From assembly GCA_022576105.1 (NCBI GenBank), contig JACZRM010000086.1, forward strand, positions 1 to 7,283: a DNA stretch of 7,283 nt. The letters are read 5' to 3'. Below are positions 5,641 through 7,283 of the stretch, piece by piece. A program made the translations under genes and the position numbers. The notes under the pieces were generated by a model. That model was not told where the DNA came from and searched no databases. It saw only the letters and a program-made list of their open reading frames with translations. Numbering within the stretch: the stretch's first letter is position 1; each line of letters starts with the position of its first letter. The stretch is from Chloroflexota bacterium. GTDB taxonomy: Bacteria; Chloroflexota; Dehalococcoidia; UBA3495.

Positions 5641-6660
5641 TTACTCCACCACCACTTCAGCCTGCAGCAATACGCCTCCGTTTCGATAGGCTTGCGTAAT
5701 CGGATCGCGCTGGAGAGCCGCTTGGATTACCTCGATTGGAGTAGTGCGCGGGGTTCCTGGCACGATTAGCCGGCGCAATGCCCGACGGTGGCCCACTACC
5801 CCGGCTGCGGCGTTGCCCTGGGACTGGCCCCTACCGCCGGGGCCGGCCATCGCTATCTCGACGCTCAGACCGTCAGTGGCTCCAGCCCCTCCGGGAAGCA
5901 GCCGGCTCAGGGTGGTAACGGTCGATGCCGCCCAAGCGGCTTGGGCCAGTGGAAATGGGGGCGGCACCCATCCCTGGGAGCTATGACCCGCCAGCAAGGT
6001 CCAGCGGCTTGTTCGGGTCAGGTTATCACAGTTAATGTAAATCTTAGCCTCTCCCTCGTGGACCACGCCTCCGTTTTCGTCATACTCTTTCGTGTCCACC
6101 AGGTAGCGGCCGCGCACCGACCCGGGGGGTACGGTCGGTAGATCTCCCTCTAGAGTCGGGAGGCTTGCTGGCGCTGGCGATGCCGCCGTTGCTTCGCCGG
6201 AGCTCCACTGCACCTCGTCATCGATCTGCATGGAACCTTTGGTGAGCGCTTGACCCACTGGACAATATTGGGCGGCCCGCTGAAGCCGAATGCGCTCCGA
6301 TTCGGAAATAGCGCCCTTCAGGGTTACCACTTCCCTGACGCCAAACCCGATGGTATTGGGAAGTTCAACCGGCTCAACCTGGAAATCGACTATGATGTCC
6401 TCCAAGGGGATCTGGCCTCGGTAAGCCACGCCTACCACGGTGACTATGGTTCAAGCGGCCCAAGCGGCCACCGACAAATACTGGGGAGGAGGCCCCACCA
6501 TATCAAGATCGAGATTTGGGATGCCGGTTACGAAGGACCATGGCCCCCGCTGGCCCGGCCCAGGGTCAATCACCGTAAGCGCGGATTGTCCTTCAATTGG
6601 CCGAGCAACAATGTTCCGCTGAAGTTGGTCCGTTATCGTGGTACGCGCATTTTCAGTCAT
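5641..6660 (-). CDS. Tandem OsmC-like selenoprotein with in-frame UGA (Sec70)
   Basis: Read through one TGA, this is a 339-residue protein of two OsmC/Ohr-type domains, a family that reduces organic hydroperoxides with a peroxidatic and a resolving cysteine. Domain 1 (about 1-155) has YLSVAAWAA then TGA at codon 70, where relatives have the first Cys, and QYCPVGQAL with Cys133 as the second. Domain 2 (about 180-339) repeats the pattern: PLAQAAWAAS puts Ser246 at the Sec site, and Asp319 (RDPITQAY) replaces the second Cys, so it is probably non-catalytic. Both halves share one frame and a bacterial SECIS-like hairpin follows the TGA. ATG 6660 is chosen from GAGGAG 4 nt upstream; an ATG at 6672 would precede that site. 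The half after the TGA could start only at GTG 6438, which lacks a ribosome site. A TGC-to-TGA error or pseudogene is the alternative. The arylsulfotransferase-like gene lies 88 bp upstream on the same strand, so the two may be co-transcribed. Confidence 0.8.
6416..6440 (-). promoter_or_regulatory. Bacterial SECIS-like stem-loop
   Basis: Read on the minus strand, GGUAGGC (6436-6430) pairs with GCUUACC (6426-6420), giving 7 bp including one G-U around a GUG loop (6429-6427). Below it lie a U-G pair, one G/A mismatch and two C-G pairs. The loop begins 21 nt after the UGA and its first base is G. Published bSECIS rules, as I recall them, ask for roughly 16-37 nt from the UGA, a loop of 3-14 nt and a G among its first two bases; this element meets all three. 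It lies inside the coding sequence, as bacterial elements do, and would recruit SelB with selenocysteyl-tRNA. Confidence 0.7.
6451..6453 (-). other. Recoded UGA codon, selenocysteine 70
   Basis: TGA in the reading frame of the OsmC-like gene, directly after the AAWAA residues and before TIVTVVGVAY, aligned with the peroxidatic cysteine of OsmC proteins. It is the only TGA inside any otherwise intact frame in the window. Tryptophan is encoded by TGG throughout, including three codons earlier, which argues against a code in which UGA means Trp. Confidence 0.78.
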
Positions 6661-6664
6661 CAGT

Positions 6665-6670
6665 CTCCTC
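6665..6670 (-). promoter_or_regulatory. Ribosome binding site of the OsmC-like gene
   Basis: GAGGAG on the minus strand, 4 nt before the ATG at 6658-6660. Its position excludes the in-frame ATG at 6672 as the start and shows that the segment before the TGA is the true 5' end of the gene. Confidence 0.7.
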
Positions 6671-6687
6671 AATTGTTATCGGAATTT

Positions 6688-6709
6688 GCCGCAACGGTGC
6701 TTTTGCGGC
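6688..6709. terminator. Hairpin in the gap between arylsulfotransferase-like and OsmC-like genes
   Basis: GCCGCAA (6688-6694) and TTGCGGC (6703-6709) form a perfect 7-bp stem with an 8-nt loop. On the minus strand no U-run follows, so readthrough from the arylsulfotransferase-like gene into the OsmC-like gene is plausible. On the plus strand a T6 run (6716-6721) follows 6 nt later, which is terminator-like, but no plus-strand gene needs it. It may partly attenuate or protect the minus-strand transcript. Confidence 0.35.
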
Positions 6710-6748
6710 GCAACCTTTTTTCTCCTTGATCCAGGTCGAGGAAATATG

Positions 6749-7283
6749 CTATTTGTATAAACGGTTCAACCAGCTATATTTCGCCGGGTCCAGGTCCTTG
6801 CCCCGGAACCCGGGATAGTCGGGGCCGTACCGATAAGCGCGGAACACCCGGTTCACGTAGCCAAATCGTTCATCTTTTCCGTAGAAGGGATTCGTATACT
6901 CCCAGACCATTTCGCCGTCGCGGGTAACCTCAAACAGCCTTCCAGTCATACCCTCGCATACGAGCGTGTTGCCGTTGGGCTGGCGCTGGGCTCCACTGAT
7001 GAAGGAGCTGAAGAACAGCCAGGGCGGCTGGGTCTGGTATTCCCACTCGATTTCGTTGGTATTGGGGTTCACCTCGATGATCCTGGAGCCGGGGCTGGGA
7101 GCGGTGACGGTGTGCCAGCCGTTATCAAAGATGAGAACATTGCCGTTGTCCAGCAGGTTTGGGTCATGTTGATGGCCCAGTTCTCCGCGACCCCATTTCC
7201 AGATGAAATCGCCGTTGGTTTTGTCGATTATGCCCACCGTGTCCAAAATCCGGAAACTGGTCATTATGTTCCCGTCGGGCAGC
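6749..7283 (-). CDS. Arylsulfotransferase (ASST)-like protein, C-terminal part
   Basis: An open frame enters from beyond the right edge and ends at TAG 6749-6751; 177 residues are visible. The beta-propeller repeats of arylsulfotransferase-family proteins are clear: LPDGNIMTSF at the edge, then DKTNGDFIWKWG, HQHDPNLLDNGNVLIFDNG (residues 37-55 of the fragment), PNTNEIEWEY, and PNGNTLVCEGMTGRLFEV followed by GEMVWEY. The His residues of HQHD are candidate active-site residues, as PAPS-independent arylsulfotransferases use catalytic histidines; this is from family knowledge. An ATG exists at 7264 but lies inside a repeat, so it is not the start. Any signal peptide would lie outside the window. 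It ends 88 bp before the OsmC-like gene on the same strand. It could be a PQQ-like propeller of other function. Confidence 0.8.
   Translation of the reverse strand, partial: LPDGNIMTSFRILDTVGIIDKTNGDFIWKWGRGELGHQHDPNLLDNGNVLIFDNGWHTVTAPSPGSRIIEVNPNTNEIEWEYQTQPPWLFFSSFISGAQRQPNGNTLVCEGMTGRLFEVTRDGEMVWEYTNPFYGKDERFGYVNRVFRAYRYGPDYPGFRGKDLDPAKYSWLNRLYK

Noticed and set aside
5491..6141. Plus-strand open frames opposite the OsmC-like gene and its downstream flank.
   Set aside because: They overlap the OsmC-like frame, which carries conserved motifs, or show weaker third-position bias than the minus strand; none has a convincing ribosome site or recognisable domain.
6436..6438. GTG as an independent start of the OsmC-like frame after the TGA.
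   Set aside because: No ribosome site precedes it, and the product would lack the first strands and the redox residue of domain 1.
6451..6453. UGA read as tryptophan or glycine under an alternative genetic code.
   Set aside because: All other genes use TGG for Trp and contain no internal TGA; the alignment position calls for a Cys-like residue. The absence of TGA as a stop in the six gene ends seen is too small a sample to matter.

Overview
The window is a moderately GC-rich (by eye in the mid-50s %) bacterial accessory region carrying oxidoreductase and hydrolase genes of the kind abundant in environmental heterotrophs. The combination of a luciferase-like flavin monooxygenase, a DUF3500 protein, an aldo/keto reductase, an amidohydrolase fragment and an arylsulfotransferase-like gene recalls SAR202-type Chloroflexota. 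That placement is an inference from gene content only. Every complete gene here ends in TAG or TAA.

Layout. 1-629 (+): a gene with an excellent ribosome binding site that starts as an amidohydrolase (HxH metal motif). It loses its frame near position 300 and is followed in another frame by what looks like the C-terminus of an NMT1/SsuA-type transporter binding protein, so it is probably a deletion-fused relic. 630-858: no gene; two copies of one dyad and a G6-TT-G6 tract. 859-1851 (-): intact aldo/keto reductase with its catalytic tetrad. 1852-2183: AT-richer divergent intergenic region with three dyads. 2184-3359 (+): DUF3500 protein. 3360-3484: leader-like region with two mutually exclusive hairpins. 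3485-4588 (+) and 4619-5425 (+): luciferase-like monooxygenase and alpha/beta hydrolase, an apparent two-gene operon. 5426-5640: convergent region with a hairpin and a possible decayed coding remnant on the minus strand. 5641-6660 (-): double OsmC-domain gene interrupted by one in-frame TGA. 6749-7283 (-): C-terminal part of an arylsulfotransferase-like beta-propeller protein that runs off the right edge.

The most notable element is the OsmC-like gene. Its single in-frame TGA (codon 70) falls exactly where OsmC/Ohr proteins carry the peroxidatic cysteine. The same reading frame continues on both sides, and a stem-loop fitting the bacterial SECIS rules (apical loop GUG, starting 21 nt after the UGA) follows at once. 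I read it as one selenoprotein with a redox-competent first domain (Sec70, Cys133). Its second domain has lost both redox residues (Ser246, Asp319). Conventional annotation would split it into a short ORF and a GTG-started ORF.

Functionally, the monooxygenase-hydrolase pair suggests oxygenation followed by hydrolysis of an organic substrate. The aldo/keto reductase could handle carbonyl products. The OsmC-like selenoprotein would suit peroxide detoxification. No substrate can be assigned from the sequence, and no selenocysteine machinery (selA/B/C/D) lies in the window.
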